Part shown: in pieces, positions 42,920 to 53,683 of the stretch
Numbering within the stretch: the first letter of the stretch is position 1
How the letters are laid out: each line of letters opens with the position of its first letter
Origin: Methylomagnum ishizawai
Lineage (GTDB): Bacteria > Pseudomonadota > Gammaproteobacteria > Methylococcales > Methylococcaceae
Assembly (NCBI RefSeq): GCF_019670005.1
Contig: NZ_AP019783.1
Location: 2,816,150 to 2,880,149 of the forward strand
Reading direction: 5' to 3'
Length of the DNA stretch: 64,000 nt
Notes under the pieces: generated by a model
Told to the model about the DNA's origin: nothing
What the model saw: the letters and a program-made list of their open reading frames with translations, nothing else
Database searches by the model: none
Made by a program: the position numbers and the translations under genes

Positions 42920-43395
42920 CCGGCGTCGATCTCGCGCAGCAGGTTGACCATTTCCACGGCGGACAGCGCCGCCTCGGCCCCTTTGTTGCCGGCCTTGGTG
43001 CCGGCCCGCTCGATGGCCTGTTCGATGGTGTCCACGGTCAGGACGCCGAAGGCCACCGGCAGGCCGTGCTTGAGGGACACGGTCGCCATGCCCTTCACGC
43101 ATTCGCCCGCCACGTAGTCGAAATGCGGGGTCGAACCCCGGATCACCGCGCCCACGGCGACGATGGCGTGGTAGCGCCCGGTTTCGGCGACCTTCTGCAC
43201 CGCCAGCGGCAATTCATAGGCACCGGGAGCTTTGACCAGATCGATATCGGCGTGCTTGGCCCCGTGGCGCAGCAAGGCGTCCACCGCGCCGCCGACCAGT
43301 TGATCGACGATGAAGCTATTGAAGCGCGAGGCCACGATGCAGAATTTCGCGCCGTGGATGAGGAGTTGGCCTTCGTAGGTTTTGATGTCGTTCAT
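42916..43395 (-). CDS. ribH: 6,7-dimethyl-8-ribityllumazine synthase
   Basis: A 159-residue protein. Motifs: [58 protein letters not shown] and [20 protein letters not shown]. It makes lumazine from the RibB and RibA/D products and forms icosahedral or pentameric shells. The start at 43395 follows AAGGA; it is coupled to nusB. Confidence 0.95.
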   Translation of the reverse strand: MNDIKTYEGQLLIHGAKFCIVASRFNSFIVDQLVGGAVDALLRHGAKHADIDLVKAPGAYELPLAVQKVAETGRYHAIVAVGAVIRGSTPHFDYVAGECVKGMATVSLKHGLPVAFGVLTVDTIEQAIERAGTKAGNKGAEAALSAVEMVNLLREIDAG

Positions 43396-43455
43396 GGGAG
43401 TTTTCCTTGGGTCGTGAATCTTGGGGAAATGGTTATGGAGGGCGGGCACCGCGCC

Positions 43456-44568
<1,113 letters not shown>

Positions 44569-44646
44569 TGCCGTCGTCGCTGGAATGGGGGGCGGTAGCT
44601 TACACCATCCGGGGGCCGGTCGGGCCCGCGGGGCGGAAACCTCGGC

Positions 44647-45303
44647 TCAGGCCACGAAACCCGAAGTCCGCAGCAATTCCAAGGTCACGCCGGAACCGCC
44701 CTCCGCCGCCTTGTCGCCCAGCAGGAGGCGCTCGGTATAACGGGCCAGGATATCGACTTCCAGATTGACCCGCCGCCCGACCTCGGTACCGCCCAGCGTG
44801 GTTTCCTGGAGGGTGTGCGGCACGATATTGAGGCCGAACCGCGCCCCGTCCACCTCGTTGACGGTGAGGCTGATGCCATCGACGCAGACCGAGCCTTTTT
44901 CGGCGATGTATTTGGCGAGCGGCGCGGGCGCTTCGAGGGTGAAGCGCACCGAACGGGCGTCGGCGCGTTTGTCCACCACCACGCCCACACCATCGACATG
45001 GCCGCTGACCAAATGCCCGCCCAGCCGCGTGGTCGGGAGCAAGGCCAATTCTAGGTTGACCTGCGCGCCGGTTTTGGCCGCGCCCAGGGTGGTGCGGGAC
45101 AGGGTTTCCCTCGATACATCGGCGCAGAAATGGCGGGGGCCGAGTTCGACGGCGGTCAGGCACACGCCGCTGACGGCGATACTGTCGCCGAGCTTCACGT
45201 CGGCCAGGGGCAGCTTGCCGGTGTCGATAGTGAGGCGGCAATCGCCGCCCTTGGATTCGATGCGGGACAGGGTGCCTACCGCCAGGATGATGCCGGTGAA
45301 CAT
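44647..45303 (-). CDS. ribE: Riboflavin synthase alpha chain
   Basis: A 218-residue protein starting MFTGIILAVGTLSRIE, with two lumazine-binding repeats: GDSIAVSGVCLTAVEL, HLVSGHVDGVGVVVDK and the second GSVCVDGISLTVNEVDGARF with GRRVNLEVDILARYTERLLL. It dismutates lumazine to riboflavin. It stands before ribBA; no FMN riboswitch is visible upstream. Confidence 0.95.
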   Translation of the reverse strand: MFTGIILAVGTLSRIESKGGDCRLTIDTGKLPLADVKLGDSIAVSGVCLTAVELGPRHFCADVSRETLSRTTLGAAKTGAQVNLELALLPTTRLGGHLVSGHVDGVGVVVDKRADARSVRFTLEAPAPLAKYIAEKGSVCVDGISLTVNEVDGARFGLNIVPHTLQETTLGGTEVGRRVNLEVDILARYTERLLLGDKAAEGGSGVTLELLRTSGFVA

Positions 45304-45747
45304 GGGGATTTCCTCGATAACGAAGGGAGTGGGCCGGATAAGGATGGGCGATTATGCCGCGGAATCGGGGAAGGGTGTGTCGTCCGTCCGGCCCGCCGCT
45401 CCATGGCCGCAACGGTCTGGCCCGGTCCTCCGCAGGCGGCGCCATCCCGGCCCGCTGTCGCCCGGAGGCAACGCCCAGGTCCGGTCCGCCGTCGCCATGG
45501 GCTAAAGGCCCGCCCCATCAACACAGGGCTACGGGGCTTCCGGGCGGGGATAAGCCGACGCTGGCACCGGCTTTGCTGATAACGGCCTATGCCGGAAACC
45601 TTCCGGCTCATTCATCAGGGGGCGGATACAAAAATCCCGCTCCGGGCCGGTCCTTCCCGCCCGGCCTGTGATTTTCCGATCCGTCCAGCACCAAGGAAAG
45701 CCCCGCGGATAGCGTCCTATCCGCGCCCCTATTATGGAAACCCACCG
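45304..45747. other. Intergenic region with hairpins, no gene seen
   Basis: 444 bp between divergent genes. Two clear stems are GCCGGAA/TTCCGGC near 45595-45612 and GCGGATAG/CTATCCGC near 45704-45725. The FMN riboswitch signatures are absent on both strands. The spacer presumably holds the promoters of ribE and of the exported protein at 45748. Confidence 0.5.
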
Positions 45748-47685
45748 ATGCGACACGCCCTCAGCCATCCACTTGTTTTTCCCCGCGCGTTATTCATCCT
45801 GCCCGGCCTCCTATCCGGCAGCGACCCGGCCTCGGCAGCCCAAACCATCCTGAGTTGGGACGCGGTCCCCGGTGCCTCGGGCTACAAACTCTATTACGGC
45901 ACCCATAGCCGGGACTACGGTATCACCCCACTGGCGGTCACCGCGCAAGCCGACGCCACCACGGCCACCGCCGCCCCGCTCGATCCCGGCCAAACCTACT
46001 ATTTCGCCGTCACCGCCTACGATGCCAACGGCGGGGAAAGCCCCTATTCCAACGAGGTCAGCGCCACCCTCCCCGGCACCGTGGCCAGTTTTTCGGTAAA
46101 CCCGCCTTCCGCCCTGGGTTCGACCGGCACCCCGTTCACCTTCCAGGACACCTCGATCGGCAACATCGTCCAACGCGCCTGGGCCCTCGGGGACGGCGCC
46201 ACCGCCAGCACCGCCTCGGTCAGCAAGAACTACGCGGCTCCCGGCACCTACACCGTGACCCTGAAGGTCACGGCCAGCGACGGCGGCAGCGGCACCGCCC
46301 AGCGCACGATCACGGTCGCCTCCCCGTCGACCGCCGCCTTCAGCGCCGCTCCGACCTCGGGCACGGCTCCTTTGACCGTGCGCTTCAGCGATGCCTCGAC
46401 CGGCGCGACCGCCTGGAATTGGCAGTTCGGCGACGGCACCGGCAGCATGGAACGGAATCCGCAGCACACCTATCAGCCCGGCACCTATACCGTGACGCTC
46501 CAGACCAGCGGCCCCGTCGGCAGAGTAGCGACCCTCACCAAAACCGGCTACATCCAAGTCGCCGCGCCCAGCGGGAATAGCGGCGGCGGCGGTTTGGTGG
46601 CGGCCTACGGCTTCGACGAAACCAGCGGCGCGACGGCGGCGGACGCCTCCGGGCAGGGTAATCCTGGCGCGGTCACGGGGGCCACCTGGACCGCCGCAGG
46701 CCATTACGGCGGAGCCTTGTCCTTCAACGGCGCCAACAACTGGGTCACCGTCGGCGATAGCCCCTCGCTGGATTTGAACGGCACCCTGACCCTGGAAGCC
46801 TGGGTTTATCCGGCCACCGCCATGAGCGGCAGCAAGACCGTGGCCGTGAAGGCGAACGGCGGCGGCAAGGTCTACTGGCTGCGGGCGAACAATATCTCCG
46901 GCCATCCCGAAGGCGGCATCCAGCAAAGCGGCGGGCCACTCCGGACCGAGGGCACCTCCCCCTTGCCCCCCCAGCAATGGTCCCATCTGGCCATGACCTA
47001 TGATGGCGCGCAGGAAACCCTATACGTCAACGGCCAAGCCGTGTCCACACAGACCCTGTCCGGCCCGATCTTGACTTCCGGCGGGGCATTGCTGATCGGC
47101 GGCCAGCCCGGTGGTGGCTACGGGGCTTTTTTCCAGGGCATCCTGGACGAGCTACGGATTTACAACCGCGCCCTGTCCCCGGCGGAAATCGCCCGCGACG
47201 CCAAAACCCCGATTGCCAGCCCGGTCCCCGCGCCGTTGCTTGGCGACAATGCCTTGTTCGACCTCTCCGACAGCGATCCGCAAGGCGAGGCGGAAGCCTT
47301 CCAAACGGTCGCCAAGCAAACCGGCACCCTCGGCACGCTCCGGCTCTACCTGGACGCGGGCTCGACCGCGACGGACTTGGTCGCGGGCGTCTATGACGAT
47401 CAAGGCGGGCATCCGGGCAGGTTGCTCGCGCAAGGCCGCTTGAACACGCCCCAGGCCGGGGCTTGGAACACGGTCGCGCTGCCTGCCGCCCAGGTCGGCG
47501 CGGGCCGGCCCTATTGGATCGCCGTCCTCGGTGTCCAGGGCGATCTCGCCTTCCGGGTATCGCCGTCCACCACGATACCGATGGAATCCTGCGCCGACAC
47601 CGGCCTCAACGCCCTGCCGGAGGCCTGGACCACGGGCCGGGTCTGGCCGAATGGGAAGATGGCGGCTTATGTGGTGGGACGTTGA
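45748..47685 (+). CDS. Exported FN3-PKD-PKD-LamG adhesin-like protein
   Basis: A 645-residue protein. A signal peptide (FPRALFILPGLLSGSDPASA-A) precedes a fibronectin type III domain (about 32-110: LSWDAVPGASGYKLYYGT, YYFAVTAYDANGGESPYSNE). Two PKD domains follow (about 112-275: AWALGDGATAST; WNWQFGDGTGS), then a LamG-like domain (about 285-480: GLVAAYGFDETSGATAADAS, LTLEAWVYPA, LDELRIYNRALSPAEIA) and an immunoglobulin-like C-terminal domain. No anchor is visible. It probably binds carbohydrate or surfaces outside the cell. Confidence 0.85.
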   Translation: MRHALSHPLVFPRALFILPGLLSGSDPASAAQTILSWDAVPGASGYKLYYGTHSRDYGITPLAVTAQADATTATAAPLDPGQTYYFAVTAYDANGGESPYSNEVSATLPGTVASFSVNPPSALGSTGTPFTFQDTSIGNIVQRAWALGDGATASTASVSKNYAAPGTYTVTLKVTASDGGSGTAQRTITVASPSTAAFSAAPTSGTAPLTVRFSDASTGATAWNWQFGDGTGSMERNPQHTYQPGTYTVTLQTSGPVGRVATLTKTGYIQVAAPSGNSGGGGLVAAYGFDETSGATAADASGQGNPGAVTGATWTAAGHYGGALSFNGANNWVTVGDSPSLDLNGTLTLEAWVYPATAMSGSKTVAVKANGGGKVYWLRANNISGHPEGGIQQSGGPLRTEGTSPLPPQQWSHLAMTYDGAQETLYVNGQAVSTQTLSGPILTSGGALLIGGQPGGGYGAFFQGILDELRIYNRALSPAEIARDAKTPIASPVPAPLLGDNALFDLSDSDPQGEAEAFQTVAKQTGTLGTLRLYLDAGSTATDLVAGVYDDQGGHPGRLLAQGRLNTPQAGAWNTVALPAAQVGAGRPYWIAVLGVQGDLAFRVSPSTTIPMESCADTGLNALPEAWTTGRVWPNGKMAAYVVGR

Positions 47686-48052
47686 TGGGGGATGGGGTCC
47701 GGCCCGCTCCGGGCGCGGGGATATCCCAAGCCACGGGGCTTATCCGTGGAAGGGAAGCCGCGCCCATCGCGGAGGGAGGGCCTCTAACGGCCGCAGAAGG
47801 CGTCTCTCCAGCCTCGGAGGCACCGCAGGGACGGACAGTAAGCGCTGCCGCGTCCGGGAGAGCCTGTCCCGGATGCGGGAGGCGTCCTCCCTGGGTGGAA
47901 TGGCGGGATTTCCACCATGGATGGCGGTTGCCGCGATACGGGTGGAACTTCGCCATTTCCCCGATGGACAAGCCGCCACCCAACGAAGCCTGCGGTACAG
48001 CCCGGAACCTCGCTACAATGATGCCACCCCCAACCCCATCCCGACCCCCACC
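47686..48052. other. Intergenic region, no gene seen
   Basis: 367 bp of high-GC sequence. I see no convincing ORF. ACCGCAGGGACGGAC near 47821 resembles the core of the repeat at 4493-4516. A TACAAT box at about 48015 precedes the GTG at 48053 and could be its -10. Confidence 0.45.
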
Positions 48053-50920
48053 GTGCCAGACTCCCCCAGCTACGACCTGCTCATCAGCCACACCCCCGCC
48101 CACAGCCCAGCGGTGCGCCCGCTGCTCGAAGCCCTGCGCCCGCTGGGCGTTTCCTACCGCACCGCGCCGGCCCGCGAATGCCCCGAGTTGCCCCCCGGCT
48201 TCGGCCTGGCCAAAGCCTGCCTGGTCTGGGCTTCGGAAGACTATTTCCAATCCCGCGCCGCCCAAACCCAATTGGCCGCGGCCTACCTCGCCCAAGACCG
48301 CGACGCCGCCCCCGCCGCCCGCCGCCTCCTGCTGGTCAACGCCGCCGCCGGAACCCGGCATATCTATCCGGTGCCACTCCGGGACTGGCGCTACGCCATC
48401 GCGCCGGAGCCGCAAGACGCATCCGGCCATGCCGCGCTGGCCGCGGCCCTCCGCGCCCATTGCGCGGGACTCGCCGAACCCCTGGCCCAAACCCGCCCGC
48501 CCACCGCGCCGCCCTGGTACGCGGCCCATCAGGCGCGGCCCGAACCGACCTTGATCTTCCTGCGGCGCGAGCGGGAACTCTGGGATATCCACGCATTGCT
48601 GGACCCCGCCCCCACACCCGCCACGGCGGAACCCGGCCCGGTGGTCGCGGTGGCGGGCATCGAAGGCCAGGGCAAATCCACCTTGGCGCGGGAATACGCC
48701 CACCGTTTCGGCCCCGCCTTCCCCGGCGGCATTTTCTGGCTGACGGCGCGGGAAGCCAAGCCCATCGCCAGCGTGGCCGATCTGGCCGAGAATCCGCCGC
48801 TCAAGATGCAGCTCCTGGCCTTCCTGCACGCCCTGTCGCCGCAAGACCCAACCCCGCCCACCGCCGACACCCCCACCCTGTTGGACCGGTTGGGCAGCCA
48901 CCTCGCCGAGGCCGGACAACCGTTCCTGTGGATCGTGGACGACCTGCCCGAAGGACTGAACGGCCCGGCGTTCCAGCAATGGCTGGCCCCGGCGGCCCCG
49001 CTGGGCCGCACCCTCCTCACCACCCGCAGCCAGCGCTACGACGAACAGGTCGAATGCATCCACCTCCCGCCCCTGGACGAGGAAACCGCGTGGCACCTGC
49101 TGACCTGGAACCTGCCGCCCACCAGCGGTCCCGAGCGGGCCGCGACCGCCCGGCTGCTGGACGAATTGGGCCGCCAACCGCTGGCGATCACGGCGGCCAA
49201 CGCCGCCGCCCGTGGCAACCGCCGCCAACGCAACGCCCCCTACACCGCCTTGCGGCGGCGGCTGGGCGACCCGGCCCACGGGGCCGTGATCGTCGCCTCC
49301 AACCTGCACAGCGGCCTGCCCAAGGCCCAGGAAACCGCCCTGGCCGGCGCTCTGCTCGCGGCCATGAGCGCCATGGGCGAAGCGGGCCATGATTTGCTGC
49401 GGCTGGCGGCGAACCTGGCCGATGCGCCCTTGCCGGTGGATTTCGTGGTGGACTGCCTCGCGGGCAGCGGCCTGTGCGAGGAGCCACAACGCCAACATCC
49501 GCTGCGGGCGCGTTGCCTGGAACTCCTGGGGATACCACAGCCCAGCGCCGCCGAACTGGCCCACCGCCACGCCGGGTCGGGTATCGCCGCGCTGGACCGG
49601 CTGGGCCTGGGCGAAGTGGCCGGTGGTAGCCTGCACCTGCATTCCCTCACCATCCACGCCATGCGTATCGCCAACCACGACCTGCGCCGGCTGGCGGCGC
49701 TGCACCGGGCGGCGGTCGGCGTCCTGCACGATTTGGCCGGAACCTGCGCGGCGGCGGGCGATTGGCGGCGCTTGGCGGCGCTGGCCCCCCACGCCCGCGC
49801 CTTGACGGCGGACCCCCGCGAACACAGCGCCCAGGAAACCCAGGCCGACCTCGCCCACCGCGCCCGGCTGGCCGCGTTCCTGGGCGATATGGACATGGCG
49901 CACGGCCTGCCGCAACGCGCCCTGGAGATGTACCGCCACGCCGGGGCGGGTTTGGCGCGGGCGGTGGCGGCGGACGCCGAAGCCTGGGACTGGCTGGCCG
50001 ATCTGGCGCGGGTGCGGGAATGCACCGGCGATATCCTGTCTGCGCGGGGCGACGCGGCGGGCGCGCTCGACACCTATTTGAAAAGCCTCCGCATCCGCAA
50101 GCGCCTGACCGCCCAAGACCCCGGCCGCGAGGATTGGCAACTCGGGCAATGGAGCCTTTATCTCAAGGCCGGGGAAGCCCTGGCCCAGGGCGGCGACCTG
50201 GACAAGGCCCGCAACAGCTACCGGGCCGGGCTGACCCAGCGCTCGGCCCTGCCCCCGGCAGCCCTGGCCGACGGCGAGCGGGAATACGCCCTGGCGGCGG
50301 CCTTCGAGCGGTTGGCCGGGCTATACCGCAAAAAGAAACAAGCCGAAGCGGCCCTGGACGCCTTGAAACCGGCTTTGGAGATTTACCAAAAACTGGCCGG
50401 GCCGCCGCCTTCGAATCCCAAATTCGCCCCGGCCCCGGCGCGGGTCCATGGCCAGCTCGCCGAAATACTGCGCGAGCGCGGCGAAACCCAGCCCGCCCTG
50501 GAACATTACCGGCAGGCCATCGCCGCCTACACCCAGCTCTCGGGCCAGGATTCCGCCAACCTGGACTGGAAACGCCAACTGGCCCAATGCCATCGGTGGG
50601 CGGGCGAAATCTCGGCGGCGCAATCCCAGCCGGAAGAAGCCATCAAGCACTACCGCGCCCGCACCAACCTGCTCAAGCGCCTAATCTCGCCAGGCCCCCC
50701 CGACGCCGCGCTACAGCGGGAAATCGCGGTCAACTACGCCAAGCTGGGCCTGTTGTGCGACCAGACCGGGGATAGCCCCACCGCCCTGGGCTATTACCGC
50801 AAGGCGCTGGCCGGGGCCGCGCAATGGGCCGAATTGGTGCCCGACGATCACAGCCTGCACAGCGAATTGGCCTGGGTGGAACAGCGCCTCGCCCAGGAGA
50901 AAACCCAGTCGGCGGCTTGA
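48053..50920 (+). CDS. TIR/NB-ARC/TPR immune-receptor-like protein
   Basis: A 955-residue protein from a GTG that lies just before the domain. Residues about 7-130 are TIR-like: YDLLISHTPAHSPAVRPLLE, CLVWASEDYFQS, then AAQTQLAAAY. The position of the catalytic Glu of NADase TIRs appears to be Gln (TQL). The NB-ARC module spans about 165-460: GIEGQGKSTLAREYA, PFLWIVDDLPE, GRTLLTTRSQR and LGRQPLAITAANA. The rest is helical with TPRs (about 600-950). The architecture is that of STAND immune sensors that detect phage. Its position between house-keeping genes is notable. Confidence 0.85.
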   Translation: MPDSPSYDLLISHTPAHSPAVRPLLEALRPLGVSYRTAPARECPELPPGFGLAKACLVWASEDYFQSRAAQTQLAAAYLAQDRDAAPAARRLLLVNAAAGTRHIYPVPLRDWRYAIAPEPQDASGHAALAAALRAHCAGLAEPLAQTRPPTAPPWYAAHQARPEPTLIFLRRERELWDIHALLDPAPTPATAEPGPVVAVAGIEGQGKSTLAREYAHRFGPAFPGGIFWLTAREAKPIASVADLAENPPLKMQLLAFLHALSPQDPTPPTADTPTLLDRLGSHLAEAGQPFLWIVDDLPEGLNGPAFQQWLAPAAPLGRTLLTTRSQRYDEQVECIHLPPLDEETAWHLLTWNLPPTSGPERAATARLLDELGRQPLAITAANAAARGNRRQRNAPYTALRRRLGDPAHGAVIVASNLHSGLPKAQETALAGALLAAMSAMGEAGHDLLRLAANLADAPLPVDFVVDCLAGSGLCEEPQRQHPLRARCLELLGIPQPSAAELAHRHAGSGIAALDRLGLGEVAGGSLHLHSLTIHAMRIANHDLRRLAALHRAAVGVLHDLAGTCAAAGDWRRLAALAPHARALTADPREHSAQETQADLAHRARLAAFLGDMDMAHGLPQRALEMYRHAGAGLARAVAADAEAWDWLADLARVRECTGDILSARGDAAGALDTYLKSLRIRKRLTAQDPGREDWQLGQWSLYLKAGEALAQGGDLDKARNSYRAGLTQRSALPPAALADGEREYALAAAFERLAGLYRKKKQAEAALDALKPALEIYQKLAGPPPSNPKFAPAPARVHGQLAEILRERGETQPALEHYRQAIAAYTQLSGQDSANLDWKRQLAQCHRWAGEISAAQSQPEEAIKHYRARTNLLKRLISPGPPDAALQREIAVNYAKLGLLCDQTGDSPTALGYYRKALAGAAQWAELVPDDHSLHSELAWVEQRLAQEKTQSAA

Positions 50921-51239
50921 GCTCCCCCGCGACGGGCCGGGAAACATGTCCGCCACCGCATCCAGGTTTGTCGCAAACCCGGCGGGCATGATTCAATAAC
51001 CCTATCATGTCACCTTCCCCCGGCCTAATTCCGGGCATTTCCACGCCCGCGAAATAACCTATTTCCCCGCCCGCCGATTCCCCGATCCACCCATGGATAT
51101 ACCCCGAATCGCCCGTTCGTCCCGCCATTCCCGCCCCGTCCCGCGCCCGGCCCGACGCCAAGCGCCGCGCCGCATTGCCAGCGCGGCGGCGATTTTAGGA
51201 TAATGGCGGGCCTTAATTTTTCCCTTCGTCCCCCACCCC
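50921..51239. other. Intergenic region upstream of argS
   Basis: 319 bp. No gene seen. A likely promoter lies near the argS end, with a TAGGATAAT-type -10 at about 51197-51205. The rest is high-GC spacer. Confidence 0.5.
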
Positions 51240-53000
51240 ATGAAAAAACGCCTGGAAACCCTGTTGCGGGGCGCGGTCGCCCGTTTGCAAACCGAGGGCG
51301 CGCTGGCCGCCGATTTGGAACCTACCGTCCTGGTGGAACGCACCCGCGATGCCCAGCACGGCGATTTCGCCACCAATCTCGCCCTGGCCCTCGCCAAACC
51401 GGCCCGCGCCAACCCCCGGCAATTGGCGGAGAAGATCGCCGCCGCGCTCGGCCCCGATCCCGCCGTGGTCAAGGTGGAGATCGCGGGGCCGGGCTTCATC
51501 AATTTCTTCCTCGACCCCCAAGCCCAGTTCGGCGTGATCCGCGCCATCCACGACGCGGGGCATGGCTACGGCCTGGGCAAGGCCGGGGCCGGGATCAAGG
51601 TCCAGGTGGAATTCGTCTCGGCCAATCCCACCGGCCCCTTGCATGTCGGCCACGGGCGCGGCGCGGCCTATGGCGCGGTGGTGGCGAATTTGTTGGCGGC
51701 GGCGGGCTTCGAGGTCCACCGCGAATATTATGTGAACGACGCCGGGCGGCAGATGGACATCCTCGCCGCCAGCGTGTGGCTGCGCTATCTGGAAGCCTGC
51801 GGCGAAACCCTGGTCTTCCCCAGCAACGGCTATCGCGGCGAATATGTGCGGGACGTTTCCAGGGAACTGCACCAGCGCCACGGCGAGGGCTTCCGTCATC
51901 CCGCCGCCGTGGTGTTCGCCGATATCCCCGCCGACGAACCGCAAGGCGGCGACAAGGAAATCCACATCGACGCCCTGGTCGCCCGCGCCAAAGCCCTGCT
52001 CGGCCCGGAAGGCTACCGCACGGTGTTCGATGCCGGACTCGACAGCATCCTCGGCGATATCCGCCAGGACTTGGAAGAATTCGGCGTCCGCTACGACCAA
52101 TGGTTCTCCGAACGCGGCCTGACCGAAACCCAGGCGGTGGAACGCGCCCTGCGAAAGCTGGAAACGGCGGGTTATCTCTATCAAAAGGACGGGGCGACCT
52201 GGTTCGCGTCCAGCCGCCTGGGCGACGAGAAGGACCGGGTGGTGGTGCGCGAAAACGGCCAGATGACCTATTTCGCCTCCGATATCGCCTACCACATGGA
52301 CAAGCTGGACCGCGGCTTCGACCGGATCATCAACATCTGGGGCGCGGACCACCACGGCTATATCCCCAGAGTGAAGGCCGCCATCCAGGCCTTGGGGGGC
52401 GACCCCACCAAGCTGGACGTGCTGCTGGTGCAATTCGCCGTGCTGTACCGGGGCGAGGAAAAAGTGCAGATGTCCACCCGCTCCGGCGAGTTCGTGACCC
52501 TGCGCCAACTCCGCAACGAAGTCGGCAAGGACGCGGCGCGGTTCTTCTACGTGATGCGGAAATCCGACCAGCACATGGATTTCGACCTCAAGCTGGCGAC
52601 CTCCCGCACCAACGAGAACCCGGTCTACTACGTGCAATACGCCCACGCCCGCGTGTGCAGCGTGTTCCGCGAACTGGACGAGAAAGGCTGGGCCCGCGAC
52701 CTCGCGCTGGGCATGGCGCACCTCGACAAGCTGGTCGAACCGCATGAAACCGCCCTGGTCGGCACCTTGTCGCGCTACCCGGAAGTGGTCGAGCAATCGG
52801 CCCTGCAACACGCCCCGCACCATCTCCTGCACTATCTGCGGGAACTGGCGGCGGAATTCCACACCTACTATTTCGCCCACAAGTTCCTGGTGGAGGACGC
52901 CGCCCTGCGCGACGCCCGCCTCAACCTGATCGCCGCCGTCCGGCAGGTGATCGCCAACGGCCTGGGCCTACTGGACGTATCGGCCCCCGAAGCCATGTAA
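51240..53000 (+). CDS. argS: Arginyl-tRNA synthetase
   Basis: A 586-residue protein. N-terminal additional domain with [20 protein letters not shown], then [19 protein letters not shown] with the HIGH motif as [23 protein letters not shown] and the KMSKS region as [16 protein letters not shown]. The anticodon-binding helical domain forms the C-terminus. It charges tRNA-Arg. SPOR-protein gene 15 bp downstream, argS-SPOR order as in other gammaproteobacteria. Confidence 0.97.
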   Translation: MKKRLETLLRGAVARLQTEGALAADLEPTVLVERTRDAQHGDFATNLALALAKPARANPRQLAEKIAAALGPDPAVVKVEIAGPGFINFFLDPQAQFGVIRAIHDAGHGYGLGKAGAGIKVQVEFVSANPTGPLHVGHGRGAAYGAVVANLLAAAGFEVHREYYVNDAGRQMDILAASVWLRYLEACGETLVFPSNGYRGEYVRDVSRELHQRHGEGFRHPAAVVFADIPADEPQGGDKEIHIDALVARAKALLGPEGYRTVFDAGLDSILGDIRQDLEEFGVRYDQWFSERGLTETQAVERALRKLETAGYLYQKDGATWFASSRLGDEKDRVVVRENGQMTYFASDIAYHMDKLDRGFDRIINIWGADHHGYIPRVKAAIQALGGDPTKLDVLLVQFAVLYRGEEKVQMSTRSGEFVTLRQLRNEVGKDAARFFYVMRKSDQHMDFDLKLATSRTNENPVYYVQYAHARVCSVFRELDEKGWARDLALGMAHLDKLVEPHETALVGTLSRYPEVVEQSALQHAPHHLLHYLRELAAEFHTYYFAHKFLVEDAALRDARLNLIAAVRQVIANGLGLLDVSAPEAM

Positions 53001-53014
53001 GCAGAGGACCCCGC

Positions 53015-53662
53015 ATGTCCAAGGACTATAAAAACCGCATCCCCGCCTATCGCCGCGAAAACAAGCGCAACCGCCCGGCGCGTGCCTGGGGCTGGGCCGG
53101 GGCGGTGCTCCTCGGACTCGGGGGATTGACGGCCTTGGGCATGCATTTCTTCGGGGCGGGCGGCGGGGAACCGACGGCAGCGGCGGAAACCACGGACATG
53201 CCCATGCCGACCCAGCCCAAGCCGGGCGATGGCAAGAAGCCGCCGCCAAGCCAAGGCCAAGCCACCAAGCCGGGCAAGCCCCCGGAACCCGCCCCGGCAC
53301 CGCCCGCGCCGGTCGAACCGCGCTTCAGCTTCTACAAGGTGCTGCCGGAAAAGGAAGTCATCATCCCCGAGAACGAGATCAAGACCCTCAAGCGGGAAGA
53401 GGAAAGCCTGGGCAAACCGGCCCAGAGCGGCATCTACATGGTGCAGGCCGGTTCCTTCACCCACCAGCAGGACGCCGAGAAATTGAAGGCCCAGCTCGGC
53501 CTGCTCAAGATCAAGGCCAAGCTGGAAATGATCAAGCTGGAAAACACCGCCTGGTTCCGGGTCAAGATCGGTCCCTACGCCAGCCTCGCCGACGCCGACA
53601 AGGTGCGGCAATACCTCCGCGCCAACAAGATCGACAGCGTGGTGCAGCGGGCGACCAAGTAG
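53015..53662 (+). CDS. SPOR-domain membrane protein
   Basis: A 215-residue protein. Cytoplasmic start RIPAYRRENKRNRPARAWGW, a membrane helix about 28-50 (AVLLGLGGLTALGMHFFGAG), a proline-rich periplasmic linker, and a C-terminal SPOR domain (GIYMVQAGSFTHQQDAEKLK, LENTAWFRVKIGPYASLADA). SPOR domains bind denuded peptidoglycan at the division septum. It resembles FtsN-type proteins encoded after argS. Confidence 0.9.
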   Translation: MSKDYKNRIPAYRRENKRNRPARAWGWAGAVLLGLGGLTALGMHFFGAGGGEPTAAAETTDMPMPTQPKPGDGKKPPPSQGQATKPGKPPEPAPAPPAPVEPRFSFYKVLPEKEVIIPENEIKTLKREEESLGKPAQSGIYMVQAGSFTHQQDAEKLKAQLGLLKIKAKLEMIKLENTAWFRVKIGPYASLADADKVRQYLRANKIDSVVQRATK

Positions 53663-53683
53663 GCCGCCCGCCGCCGCCACGGC

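Noticed and set aside
45304-45747. FMN riboswitch upstream of ribE
   Set aside because: None of the conserved RFN-element blocks is present on either strand.
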